Origin: CAZXCQ01 sp964639275
GTDB taxonomy: Bacteria; Desulfobacterota; DSM-4660; Desulfatiglandales; Desulfatiglandaceae
Direction: 5' to 3'
DNA: 8,326 nt
Assembly: GCA_964639275.1 (NCBI GenBank)
Contig: CAZXCQ010000278.1
Coordinates: forward strand, 1-8,326
Shown: one piece after another, positions 1 to 6,852 of the stretch
Position numbering within the stretch: position 1 is the first letter of the stretch
Layout: each line of letters opens with the position of its first letter
Notes under the pieces: model-generated
Database searches by the model: none
Seen by the model: only the letters and a program-made list of their open reading frames with translations
What the model was told of the DNA's origin: nothing
Translations under genes and position numbers: made by a program

Positions 1-25
1 TTCCAGTTTCCAGATAACGTTTCAT
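1..25 (-). CDS. Start of a partial gene, possibly a 2-oxoacid:ferredoxin oxidoreductase alpha subunit
   Basis: On the minus strand an ATG at 25-23 opens a frame reading MKRYLETG before the window ends. An AGGGGA ribosome-binding sequence lies about nine bases upstream (near 36-41), which is why I accept this as a real start. Eight codons cannot prove a function. The short peptide ends in ETG with a next codon beginning with A, which is compatible with the (E)TGN segment near the N-terminus of PorA/KorA/VorA-type alpha subunits. The upstream gene in the same direction carries a KorD/VorD-like ferredoxin domain, which makes that family the best guess. It follows the oxidoreductase after 110 bp and is probably in the same operon. 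Confidence 0.5.
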
Positions 26-135
26 GAGTCACTTCCCCTTTCAGTTTGAATTCTTGAAAAATCTTTATTACTCTATTAGGTGATGCCCCTCGCCCGCAGG
101 GCTGGATATTCCGGCGTTTCCCCCAAAACGGCAGA

Positions 136-1773
136 CTAGGCCTTCTCAGCCACCTCTATGGAAAAGTCAGGACATGCAAAGAAACACAGCATACACCCCA
201 CACATCTCTCCTTGTGCCTCGCAATCATTGGCCTGTAACCTTTCACGTTAAACTGTTCTGAGGACTCGAATACCTCCAGTCCACATACCTCTGAGCAATA
301 TCCACACTCCTTACAACCCTCACCATGGACATCCACCTCAAAAAACCTGGCGTCACAGCATCTGCATCGTTCCGCTTCACCTTTGGCGGAATCCTCGGTG
401 AGGCTCATATCCACTACCTGAAAGCTCCCGGTCCGCTCTTCTATGGGGATGCAGGGTATGGCCACCCGTATCTGATCCTCAGTCTGATAATCCATTACGA
501 CCACTTCATTTTCCGGGGGGGCCAACTCCTGTTCCGTCATCCCTTTTCCTCCCAAGAATACGTCGATGGAGGAGGCGGCCTTCCTGCCATGGGAAATGGC
601 CTCTATGATAGAAGCGGGTCCGCTGACGAGGTCGCCTCCGGCAAATACCCCTGACCTGTCGGTGGCCATACTTTCATTATCAACCTTTACAAGGTTGCCT
701 TCCGATAGGGCAATTCCCATGGTTTCTGGAATATCTGGCACCTGCCCGACAGCCGTGATCACGGTATCGAAGCCCCTACTGAATTCTCCCCCCTCCACCG
801 GTTCGGGCCTTGGGCGACCGCTGTCGTCAGGCTTCCCCAGTTTCATCCTGGCTAAGGTTACATCCAAGGCCCCACCCTTTTGAGCGATCTGGACTGGCGT
901 CGCCAAAAATTCTATCCTGATGCCCTCCATGATGGCGGCTCCCACCTCCTCCTCGTAGGCTGTCATCTCTGCCTGAGATCGACGATAGATGACGTTCACA
1001 TCTTTCGCCCCAAGACGGATCGCACAACGGGCTGCATCCACCGCCGTATTTCCGCCGCCTATGATGGCGACACGAGTGCCTATCACCACCTTTTCGTTCT
1101 CGTTGATCTTTCGCAGAAACACAATGCCATCCAGCACCCCGGGGAGATCATCACCGGGGATCCGCAGCTCCGCCCCTTTATGGGCTCCACATGCCAAGTA
1201 GACGGCATTGAAGCCATCCTGAATGAGTTGATTGACAGATTCCACACGATGCCCCGTCCTTATCTCAACGCCCATCTCTTCGATGTAGCCAATCTCCTTA
1301 TCGAGCGCTTCTCTGGGCAGACGATATTCGGGGATCCCTACCCGCATCATCCCTCCTGCCTGGTCTAAGGCCTCGAAAACGGTGACCTTATGCCCCATTG
1401 TGGCCAAATAATACGCCGCCGTGAGGCCGCTTGGTCCTGAACCCACTATAGCGACACTCTTACCTGTTGCTGGAGCGATGGTGAGATTCTTTCGCCAAAG
1501 CTCTCCCCCCCTCTCTGCGGCGGTCCGCTTCAGAGCCCTTATAGCTATTGGATCACCGAACTGTCGATTGCCACATCTTGATTCGCAGGGAGCATAGCAG
1601 GCATAACCGCATATGGAGGCCAAAGGGATTGCCTCATGAATCACGGCCAAGGCCTCATCAAACTTACCTTCTTTGATATTCCGGATGTACCGAGGCACAT
1701 CGACTCCCGCTGGACAGGCCTCTCTGCAAGGTGGTGAAACCAGTTTTTCTCTCGGGACGTGTTTCCTGTTCAT
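136..1773 (-). CDS. GltD-type FAD/NAD(P) oxidoreductase fused to a KorD-like 2x[4Fe-4S] ferredoxin domain
   Basis: This 545-residue cytoplasmic protein belongs to the family of glutamate synthase small subunits and related NADPH:ferredoxin oxidoreductases. The N-terminal iron-sulfur domain (about 10-95) has C16-x3-C20-P and C55, C59, C63, C67 in the typical CGxxC..PCExxC layout. The FAD-binding GSGPSG (111-116) is followed by the AGGMMRVGIPEYRLP segment. The NAD(P) domain has GGGNTA (239-244) and a YRRS motif (263-266). GVFAGGD (375-381) is the C-terminal FAD motif. Beyond the usual GltD end lies an extra domain with two ferredoxin motifs, C487-C490-C493-C497 and C524-C527-C530-C534, built like the delta subunit of 2-oxoacid:ferredoxin oxidoreductases (KorD/VorD). 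The inferred role is electron transfer between NAD(P)H and a 2-oxoacid oxidoreductase. The substrate is unknown. The start is fixed by GGAGGT seven to nine bases upstream. It lies 26 bp behind the GntR regulator, implying one transcript. GltD is the alternative name, but no large glutamate synthase subunit is visible. Confidence 0.88.
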   Translation of the reverse strand: MNRKHVPREKLVSPPCREACPAGVDVPRYIRNIKEGKFDEALAVIHEAIPLASICGYACYAPCESRCGNRQFGDPIAIRALKRTAAERGGELWRKNLTIAPATGKSVAIVGSGPSGLTAAYYLATMGHKVTVFEALDQAGGMMRVGIPEYRLPREALDKEIGYIEEMGVEIRTGHRVESVNQLIQDGFNAVYLACGAHKGAELRIPGDDLPGVLDGIVFLRKINENEKVVIGTRVAIIGGGNTAVDAARCAIRLGAKDVNVIYRRSQAEMTAYEEEVGAAIMEGIRIEFLATPVQIAQKGGALDVTLARMKLGKPDDSGRPRPEPVEGGEFSRGFDTVITAVGQVPDIPETMGIALSEGNLVKVDNESMATDRSGVFAGGDLVSGPASIIEAISHGRKAASSIDVFLGGKGMTEQELAPPENEVVVMDYQTEDQIRVAIPCIPIEERTGSFQVVDMSLTEDSAKGEAERCRCCDARFFEVDVHGEGCKECGYCSEVCGLEVFESSEQFNVKGYRPMIARHKERCVGCMLCFFACPDFSIEVAEKA

Positions 1774-1781
1774 TCGCTCAA

Positions 1782-1787
1782 ACCTCC
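1782..1787 (-). promoter_or_regulatory. Shine-Dalgarno site of the oxidoreductase
   Basis: GGAGGT on the minus strand ends eight bases before the ATG at 1773. It lies inside the 26-bp gap after the regulator stop, supporting this start and translation from a shared mRNA. Confidence 0.75.
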
Positions 1788-1799
1788 GAAAAAGTTATT

Positions 1800-2483
1800 T
1801 TAGGGAAGAAAATTCTCCTTCTCTTCAATGTAGCGTACCAGACCCTCAACGTGCTCCCTCATCATTCTTTCAGCCAGATCCGCATCCCTCTCCTCAAGGG
1901 CATCAATGATAGCAAAGTGTTCTTGGTGGGCTTTGAATAGACGTTCCTCGAAGGTGGCGGCCCTGAAACGAACCCATCGTATGTGGTCAAAGATGCTCCT
2001 GGCCAACTCAATCAATTTTTCGCATTGACTGCTGCGGAGAACCAGCTCGTGAAATACAATATTGGCATCTGCGTATTTTGAAAACTGCCCATGCATGTTC
2101 GATGTATTAAAGGGTGAAAAGATCGCCTTCATTCTCTGAATCTCTTTTTTCGTAATGTGTTTTACCGCAAGTCTAGTGGCCATACCCTCAAGGGCTGCCC
2201 GGACCAACAGTATCTCGATGATCTCTTTTTTCGACTTCTTGACCACATAGATCCCTTTTCGAGGCACGACCTTAAGGAACCCCTCGGAGACCAGCCGGTT
2301 AATTGCCTCTCTCAAAGGAGTTCGGCTTATGCCGAGCCTTTCAGCGAGGCCCCGTTCATCAAGACGACCCTCATCGGGCATCTGATTCAAATCCATCTCC
2401 AGAAGCGCTTCCTTAATTGCCTCATAGGCCATTTCACCCAAGCTTGATGGAGCCTCTATCTTTTTCACATTGTTAAAAAGCAT
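1800..2483 (-). CDS. GntR-family transcriptional regulator, FadR/FCD subfamily
   Basis: This is a 227-residue DNA-binding regulator, taking the ATG at 2483 as start. That start has AAAGG seven bases upstream. A longer frame beginning at 2534 would run through the promoter and operator and is rejected. The winged helix-turn-helix occupies about residues 17-80, with the diagnostic LAERLGISRTPLREAINRL stretch (47-64) and the wing at VVPRKGIYV. The remaining 145 residues form an all-helical FCD ligand domain. Candidate metal or ligand positions are N141-x3-H145, H189 and H211, matching the family pattern with Asn in place of the usual Asp. FCD regulators usually sense small carboxylates, which fits a 2-oxoacid-linked operon. 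It is first in the operon and probably controls itself and the oxidoreductase through the operator over its own promoter. The effector cannot be read from the sequence. Confidence 0.9.
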   Translation of the reverse strand: MLFNNVKKIEAPSSLGEMAYEAIKEALLEMDLNQMPDEGRLDERGLAERLGISRTPLREAINRLVSEGFLKVVPRKGIYVVKKSKKEIIEILLVRAALEGMATRLAVKHITKKEIQRMKAIFSPFNTSNMHGQFSKYADANIVFHELVLRSSQCEKLIELARSIFDHIRWVRFRAATFEERLFKAHQEHFAIIDALEERDADLAERMMREHVEGLVRYIEEKENFLP

Positions 2484-2505
2484 TTTATTACCTTTGATAT
2501 GGGAA

Positions 2506-2531
2506 CTGGTGGTTGGTATACCACATACCAG
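2506..2531. promoter_or_regulatory. Nested GntR/FadR-type operator
   Basis: Four tetrads sit symmetrically around one centre: TGGT (2507-2510), TGGT (2514-2517), ACCA (2520-2523) and ACCA (2527-2530), with outer C and G extending the symmetry. The core TGGTATACCA is a perfect 10-bp palindrome of the TGGT/ACCA type bound by FadR-subfamily regulators. It covers the -10 box and probable start site of the regulator gene, so bound protein should block transcription. Assignment to the adjacent regulator is inference from position. Confidence 0.7.
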
Positions 2532-2550
2532 CATCTTTCCCTTTTGTCAA
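2522..2550 (-). promoter_or_regulatory. Sigma70-type promoter of the GntR operon
   Basis: On the minus strand a perfect TTGACA (2550-2545) is followed after exactly 17 bp by TATGTG (2527-2522). That box is preceded by TG at the extended -10 position. The -10 hexamer itself is weak (3 of 6). The start site would fall near 2515, giving a leader of about 30 bases before the ATG at 2483. Confidence 0.6.
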
Positions 2551-3002
2551 GAAAAAATTTTGTGGTCTCTGTAATAACCAGGATTGATTATTCTCTTGGA
2601 CTGGATAATTTGATGTGGAATTTCGTTCAACTTATTGAAATTAAAAAGCTTGTTGTCGCAACCCATGGACTTCTCCCTCTTCTCATGGACATTATTTGTC
2701 CCCCTTTTCTGATCGAACTCTGTTTTGCCCCGATCTGGGAGCCGACCATAAGGCTTGTGATCCAGGAACTCGAAAATGGAGGGGTAAGAAAATCGTGTCA
2801 ATTTAGCTTTCTGTAAATTGGCACTTGGAGAGGGGTATGGGGGTTCCATTTTGAAGGGTGTATCCCTGCCCGCGGCAGGCAGGCCTGTCTGAGACGGGAG
2901 CATTACAGGTTTGTTAATCTTACCTTGCCTTGACATGCATAAATGCCCTTAGGCGAGGATGAGGGCTTTTCTGAAGTGACTGCCGGGAGGTTTTCGTCAT
3001 TT
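2551..3002. other. Gene-free stretch with small hairpins
   Basis: Open frames on both strands here (a 105-codon plus frame from 2499, a 129-codon minus frame from 2936) match no family I recognise, lack ribosome-binding sites and overlap each other. I treat them as chance. Visible structure is a CCTGCC/GGCAGG hairpin (2865-2879), of a type common among dispersed bacterial repeats. There is also a weak terminator-like stem GCCCTTA/TGAGGGC (2945-2966) followed by TTTT on the plus strand. No function can be assigned. Confidence 0.5.
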
Positions 3003-3164
3003 CAGGGAGTTATGGTTGGGGGACCCCCTGGCCCGGTCCTCGGCCAAAATGACATGTCCTGGTTATATACCCGTCGTTCCGAGCAGCATTTAGGTCCTTT
3101 TCTACTCCTGCCCAGAGGACCGGGAACAGGGAGGGGGTAGGCATCACACAGCCATAACTCCCTG
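3003..3164. repeat. 162-bp element with imperfect nested terminal inverted repeats
   Basis: CAGGGAGTTATGG (3003-3015) is repeated perfectly in inverted orientation as CCATAACTCCCTG (3152-3164). Further in, CCCGGTCCTC (3032-3041) is mirrored by GAGGACCGGG (3115-3124). The arms between these blocks differ in length by several bases. The whole could fold as a long interrupted hairpin with a central part of about 73 bases. No coding capacity is evident. It resembles a non-autonomous MITE-like element or a structured RNA. Which of these cannot be told from one copy. Confidence 0.55.
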
Positions 3165-3270
3165 CACCCCGTTATGTCAGGTAGACCAGACTTGTAACAA
3201 ACCGGTAATGCTCCCTCTGAGACCGTTAGAGAGCGTTTAGAAATCACGGCCAGTCGAACCAATTGGAGAG

Positions 3271-3298
3271 GAGGCAGGGCCATTTCAGGCCCTGCCTC
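3271..3298. repeat. Perfect 11-bp hairpin
   Basis: GAGGCAGGGCC (3271-3281) and GGCCCTGCCTC (3288-3298) are exact reverse complements around the loop ATTTCA. Neither strand has a following T-run, so a classic intrinsic terminator is unlikely. It sits in a gene-free stretch (3165-3396) in which I see nothing else. Confidence 0.6.
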
Positions 3299-3396
3299 TG
3301 AAGAGGGGCATGTGGAGGAGGGTTGTGCGAAGAAATTGATGCACAACAAATCCTGTTAATACCTATATCGGCACAAAAATGAAAACCTTGAAGTTT

Positions 3397-3659
3397 TTGT
3401 AACCGTTCACGGGGTTAAAGGTTCAGGGTTCAGAGGTTCGATGTTCAATCCATATTTCAGTCATTGATGTGTCACGTCTGAACTTTCGTTGCGACTTTGG
3501 GTTGAAAAAGCAAATTCGTGGCACAGGAGCTTGGTTCATGCCTAAAATGGCGGAACAAAAATTCGATTGAGAGATCCATTGAGGCTCATTTGTCTTAAAC
3601 AGAGTTCAGTAAAAAAACAACTCGGAACCTTTGAACTCTGAAACCCTGAACGGCTACAA
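3397..3659. repeat. 263-bp element with inverted ends and GTTCAGGGTTC-type repeats
   Basis: The left end TTGTAACCGTTCA (3397-3409) is matched inverted at the right end by TGAACGGCTACAA (3647-3659), 12 of 13 identical. Inside, a GTTCAGGGTTCAGAGGTTC block (from 3421) faces the inverted block between 3632 and 3650 with one-base gaps. A further perfect pair, CAGAGTTCA (3600-3608) and TGAACTCTG (3632-3640), forms a small stem on the right. No gene lies inside. The structure suggests a non-autonomous mobile repeat. Similar simple repeats are, to my knowledge, frequent in Desulfobacterota, but I cannot check this here. Confidence 0.5.
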
Positions 3660-3693
3660 GTTTTTTTTGTATCGACGTGCCCTTTTTCAAGAG

Positions 3694-3828
3694 TGATGGT
3701 TTCGTAAAAAGTCGTCACCCCGTTGAAAAACGGGGTCCAGGGGTTTTGTAAGTGACTAAAAGAACTGGATTCCGGCTTTCGCCGGAATGACGGAAAGAGA
3801 GGATTTTCGACCTCTTACGAGACTATCA
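3694..3828. repeat. 135-bp MITE-like element with two internal hairpins
   Basis: The outer arms 3694-3714 and 3808-3828 are inverted copies matching at 17 of 21 positions, and all four differences are transitions. Between them are two perfect 8-bp stems, each with a 4-base loop: ACCCCGTT/AACGGGGT (3717-3736) and ATTCCGGC/GCCGGAAT (3769-3788). The second belongs to the widespread GGATTCC..GGAATGACG class of bacterial palindromic repeats. There is no open frame of interest. It is best read as a dispersed, probably multi-copy non-autonomous element. Confidence 0.7.
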
Positions 3829-3860
3829 ATTTTCCTTTCTTCAAAATTTGCCCCTGGAAA

Positions 3861-3891
3861 GGGCAAGGGGGGTTTGGAATCCCCATTGCCC
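3861..3891. repeat. GC-rich bulged hairpin
   Basis: GGGCAAGGGG (3861-3870) pairs with CCCCATTGCCC (3881-3891) with a single bulged A. An upstream TTGCCC (3849-3854) could pair alternatively with the GGGCAA arm, so the segment has two competing folds. Confidence 0.45.
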
Positions 3892-3898
3892 GGGTTTC

Positions 3899-3924
3899 AA
3901 AAAGCCAAAATGTTGCGGCTTTTT
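3899..3924. terminator. Bidirectional terminator-like hairpin
   Basis: AAAAAGCC (3899-3906) and GGCTTTTT (3917-3924) form a perfect 8-bp stem with a 10-base loop. The T-rich arm follows the GC pairs on either strand. No gene on either strand obviously ends here, so it may be a repeat component rather than a working terminator. It does separate the repeat island from the helicase leader. Confidence 0.4.
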
Positions 3925-4161
3925 CAAAACTGGTATTAGGGCACGGGAACCCGAGGAACCCCCGTCCCGGGGATCAAAGCCGAGAGGCCGCACATTCCAT
4001 ATTGACTTTGACAACGATTTTCGATACGCCGGAAGAGCGGAGTAAACATGATCCGTGACGGATCCCGTTTACGAATCCAACCGGCTCCCGATGCTCCTGC
4101 CTGGCGCTCATCGGAGAGGTTTCAGGCGGACAGTTAAGAAAACCAAACAGGAGAGAGACCC
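3925..4161 (+). promoter_or_regulatory. Leader and probable promoter region of the helicase gene
   Basis: This stretch precedes the helicase without a convincing gene; a 65-codon frame (3848-4045) runs across repeat hairpins and is rejected. Two -35-like boxes lie in tandem, TTGACT (4002-4007) and TTGACA (4008-4013), but no good -10 is found at normal spacing, so the promoter is uncertain. AGGAG (4149-4153) sits eight bases before the ATG at 4162 and is a good ribosome-binding site. Confidence 0.4.
4042..4072. repeat. 31-bp dyad in the helicase leader
   Basis: GTAAAC (4042-4047) pairs with GTTTAC (4067-4072), and GATCCG (4050-4055) pairs with CGGATC (4059-4064). The two stems are separated by a two-base mismatch and closed by a TGA loop. 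It lies about 90 bases before the helicase start, so it could be an operator or an mRNA hairpin. There is no T-run for termination. Confidence 0.6.
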
Positions 4162-6852
4162 ATGTTCAACCTCACAAAAGACTACATTCAAAAATACGTG
4201 TCTGATTCCCCCATCATCTACCGGCGTGGGCTGGACATCTACGAAAACGGTTCCTTTATGCTCAAGGAGTCGAACGCCGAACAGGGTGTTTTCGTGTACG
4301 AGGTAGATGGCAACTACGGCGATTACACCACCCGGGTGCGGCTTTTGGACCAGGCTCTTGAGACGTCATGCGACTGCCCCTACCCTGGAAGGGGGTGCAA
4401 ACACACCGTGGCGGTCCTTCTGGAAACCCGCAACCTTCTTTACAGCGAACCGGGGATGACGGATGCCATGGCCGGTCCATTGGATGAGATGAGGGAGCAA
4501 TTTCTCACAGCCGATGAGATTCGAGCCCAGGCCCTGGACGACAGACGACGTCGGGCCAGGACCGAAGAGTTCCTTGTCACCGAAGGGGAAATGATCAAAG
4601 GATCTCACCTGGTAGAGACCAGGGCGGGAAGACAGTATGTCGTGACCCTTCACGATCCACTGAAAGGACGGGGCCATTGCTCCTGCCCCGACTACCTGAC
4701 CAACCGGCTGGGGACCTGCAAGCATCTCATCTTTCTGACCCAGCATTTCAAAAGGAAACGGGGCTTGAATCAGCGTTTGACCAGAGAGCGATTCCCGTTT
4801 TTCGACATCTTCTGGGAGTCAGAGACCCAACAGCCGCGACTCTTTTCCGAACGGCCTGCATCCGAGATGCGGAATATGCGGCCTCTACTCACCCGATGTT
4901 TTGATAAAGACGGCCGATTTGTGGGCGCAGATCTCTCAGATCTCATGGGGCTGCTCTCGGGTATCAATCGGCACAAGGGCGTTCGTGTTCAGGATTCCGT
5001 CCTCTTCCAGCTCGAACGGTATCTTGAGGAAAAACAGCTTGTTGAACTTGAACGTGAACAGCAAATCCCACCCCTTCAATTAAAGGCCCAGCTGTATCCC
5101 TATCAGGAGAGCGGCATCCGGTTCTCCCTTTTCAGGAAGGCAGCCCTGATCGGGGATGAAATGGGATTGGGAAAGACCCTTCAGGCCATTGCCCTGGCCA
5201 TTCTGAAAAAGAAGATCTTCGGTTTTTCGAATGTCCTTGTGGTCACCATGGCATCACTGAAGGAGCAGTGGAGACGGGAAATCGAACGGTTCTCAGATGA
5301 GCAGGCCGTGGTGGTGGCCGGCCCGCCCGGAAAACGTCGTGCCATCTATGAGGGAAACGCCGGTTATTTTAAGATCACCAACTATGAGGCCCTGCTCAGG
5401 GATGTCACCCTGGTGTCCAGGTTCAAACCCGATCTGGTCATCCTGGATGAAGCCCAGCGCATCAAAAACTTCTCCACCAAAACCGCTGACGCGGTCAAGC
5501 GGATCCCCAAAAAACACGCCCTGGTGCTCACAGGCACACCCCTCGAAAACCGTCTGGAGGATGTCTATTCCATTGTGCAGTTTCTGGACCCCCATCTGCT
5601 GACCCCCTTATGGCAGTTTGCGGCCGATCATTTTATGATCAGCCGGAAGAAGAGGGGGAAGATTCAGGGGTACTGCAATCTGGACCGGCTGCATGAAAAG
5701 CTCAAGCCCATCGTGATCCGGCGAAAAAAGGAAGAGGTCCTCTCCGAACTCCCCGAAGAGGTGCAAAACAACTACTTTGTCGATCTCCACGAAAAACAGC
5801 GCAAGATACACCAGGGATATCTCCAGGCCCTGCTCCCCCTCATCAACAAGAAATTCCTGACACCGATGGACCTGCGCCGGATTCAGGAGATCCTGCTCCG
5901 GATGCGGATGGTGTGTAACTCCACCTATCTCATCGACCGAAAGACCCACATCTCCCCCAAACTGAGCGAACTGGAGAGTGTGATCGATGAACTGGTCGTT
6001 CAGAGCGGCCGAAAAATGGTCATCTTCAGCGAATGGACGACCATGACCTTTCTCATCGGAAGACACCTTTCAGAGGCCAGGATCCCCTTTGTGGAGCTCT
6101 CAGGCAAGATACCGGTCAACAAACGTCAGGCCCTTATAGACGAATTCACCCACAACCCCGATTGCAGGGTGTTCCTCTCTACGGATGCAGGGGGGACCGG
6201 ACTCAACCTGCAGGCCGCCGACTGCGTGGTCAATTTCGAGCTTCCCTGGAACCCCGCCCGCTTGAATCAGCGGGTCGGTCGTGTCAGCCGGATCGGGCAG
6301 AAAAGCCGGTGCGTGAACGTCGTCAACATCATTGCCAAGGACAGCATCGAAGACAAGATCATGGCAGGGCTTCAATTAAAAACCGATCTGTTCAAGGGGG
6401 TTTTTGAAGGCACGACCGATATAGTGGAGTTCACACACGAAAAGCGCACCGAGATGTTGAACCAGTTGCGAGAGATGATGGGGGAGGAACCGTTATTGCC
6501 GGTCAAAGAGGGCGCGGAATCCGAGGCCATCCCCGAGGATACCCCGTATTACCTGAATCCTGAAGTGCTGGGAGAAAAGAAAGAACCCCTTGATGTCACA
6601 GGAGAAGAAACGGCGGAGATGGAGGAGCTGGCCCCGGAAGAACCCCCTGAGGAGAGAGGCGCATCCATACTTTCCGGACAACCCCCTGAGAAGGTGGAGG
6701 CGGTGCTCAACTCCGGCCTGTCCTTTATAAGCGGCCTGATGGAAATGGCCACCGGACAGAAGATTTCGGCTACGGAGGAATCCGGCGGCATGGTCAAGAT
6801 CGATCGGGATACGGGAGAGGTCACGGTCAAGTTTAAGCTTCCCGGGTTTTGA
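4162..6852 (+). CDS. SNF2-family DNA-dependent ATPase with tandem SWIM zinc fingers
   Basis: This 896-residue cytoplasmic SNF2 (superfamily 2) ATPase would translocate on double-stranded DNA and displace or remodel bound protein; its biological target is unknown. Two SWIM fingers come first: C70-x-C72...C79-x-H81 and C173-x-C175...C186-x-H188, a CxCxnCxH pattern likely to bind zinc and nucleic acid or protein. The helicase core is complete. It has Walker A GDEMGLGKT (331-339), the DEAQ box (429-432), TGTPLEN (457-463), STDAGGTGLNLQ (673-684) and the arginine-finger motif NQRVGRVSRIGQ (702-713). An acidic, proline- and glutamate-rich linker covers about 773-833. The last 45 residues form a compact tail ending KFKLPGF that I believe recurs in bacterial relatives. 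The ATG is supported by AGGAG eight bases upstream. It is monocistronic as far as visible. No methylase or nuclease partner is adjacent, so a defence role is unsupported. Confidence 0.93.
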   Translation: MFNLTKDYIQKYVSDSPIIYRRGLDIYENGSFMLKESNAEQGVFVYEVDGNYGDYTTRVRLLDQALETSCDCPYPGRGCKHTVAVLLETRNLLYSEPGMTDAMAGPLDEMREQFLTADEIRAQALDDRRRRARTEEFLVTEGEMIKGSHLVETRAGRQYVVTLHDPLKGRGHCSCPDYLTNRLGTCKHLIFLTQHFKRKRGLNQRLTRERFPFFDIFWESETQQPRLFSERPASEMRNMRPLLTRCFDKDGRFVGADLSDLMGLLSGINRHKGVRVQDSVLFQLERYLEEKQLVELEREQQIPPLQLKAQLYPYQESGIRFSLFRKAALIGDEMGLGKTLQAIALAILKKKIFGFSNVLVVTMASLKEQWRREIERFSDEQAVVVAGPPGKRRAIYEGNAGYFKITNYEALLRDVTLVSRFKPDLVILDEAQRIKNFSTKTADAVKRIPKKHALVLTGTPLENRLEDVYSIVQFLDPHLLTPLWQFAADHFMISRKKRGKIQGYCNLDRLHEKLKPIVIRRKKEEVLSELPEEVQNNYFVDLHEKQRKIHQGYLQALLPLINKKFLTPMDLRRIQEILLRMRMVCNSTYLIDRKTHISPKLSELESVIDELVVQSGRKMVIFSEWTTMTFLIGRHLSEARIPFVELSGKIPVNKRQALIDEFTHNPDCRVFLSTDAGGTGLNLQAADCVVNFELPWNPARLNQRVGRVSRIGQKSRCVNVVNIIAKDSIEDKIMAGLQLKTDLFKGVFEGTTDIVEFTHEKRTEMLNQLREMMGEEPLLPVKEGAESEAIPEDTPYYLNPEVLGEKKEPLDVTGEETAEMEELAPEEPPEERGASILSGQPPEKVEAVLNSGLSFISGLMEMATGQKISATEESGGMVKIDRDTGEVTVKFKLPGF

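Noticed and set aside
92..102. GCCC-GCA-GGGC hairpin after the oxidoreductase stop
   Set aside because: The stem has only four pairs and no T-run, and an in-operon gene start follows, so I do not call a terminator.
880..1368. 162-codon plus-strand frame opposite the oxidoreductase
   Set aside because: It is antisense to a gene with clear motifs, has no recognisable domain and no ribosome-binding site.
2499..2936. Two overlapping frames of 105 and 129 codons on opposite strands upstream of the regulator
   Set aside because: They overlap the promoter/operator or low-complexity repeats, match no family I know and lack translation signals.
3002..3349. 115-codon minus-strand frame
   Set aside because: It runs through the inverted-repeat element and a hairpin, so the open frame is a by-product of the repeats.
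3432..3449. GGTTCGATGTTCAATCC resembling a tRNA T-arm
   Set aside because: No acceptor, D or anticodon arms can be placed around it; it belongs to the GTTCAGGGTTC repeats.
3397..3659. CRISPR-like array
   Set aside because: Repeats are inverted and irregular, without evenly spaced unique spacers or cas genes.
3848..4045. 65-codon plus frame before the helicase
   Set aside because: It is made largely of the GC-rich and AAAAAGCC hairpins and has no ribosome-binding site.
5608..6066. 152-codon minus-strand frame inside the helicase
   Set aside because: It mirrors the helicase core codons; there is no independent evidence for expression or family.
4162..6852. Helicase as part of a DISARM-like or restriction defence system
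   Set aside because: No methylase, nuclease or other system gene is adjacent; only unrelated repeats and the integron remnant flank it.
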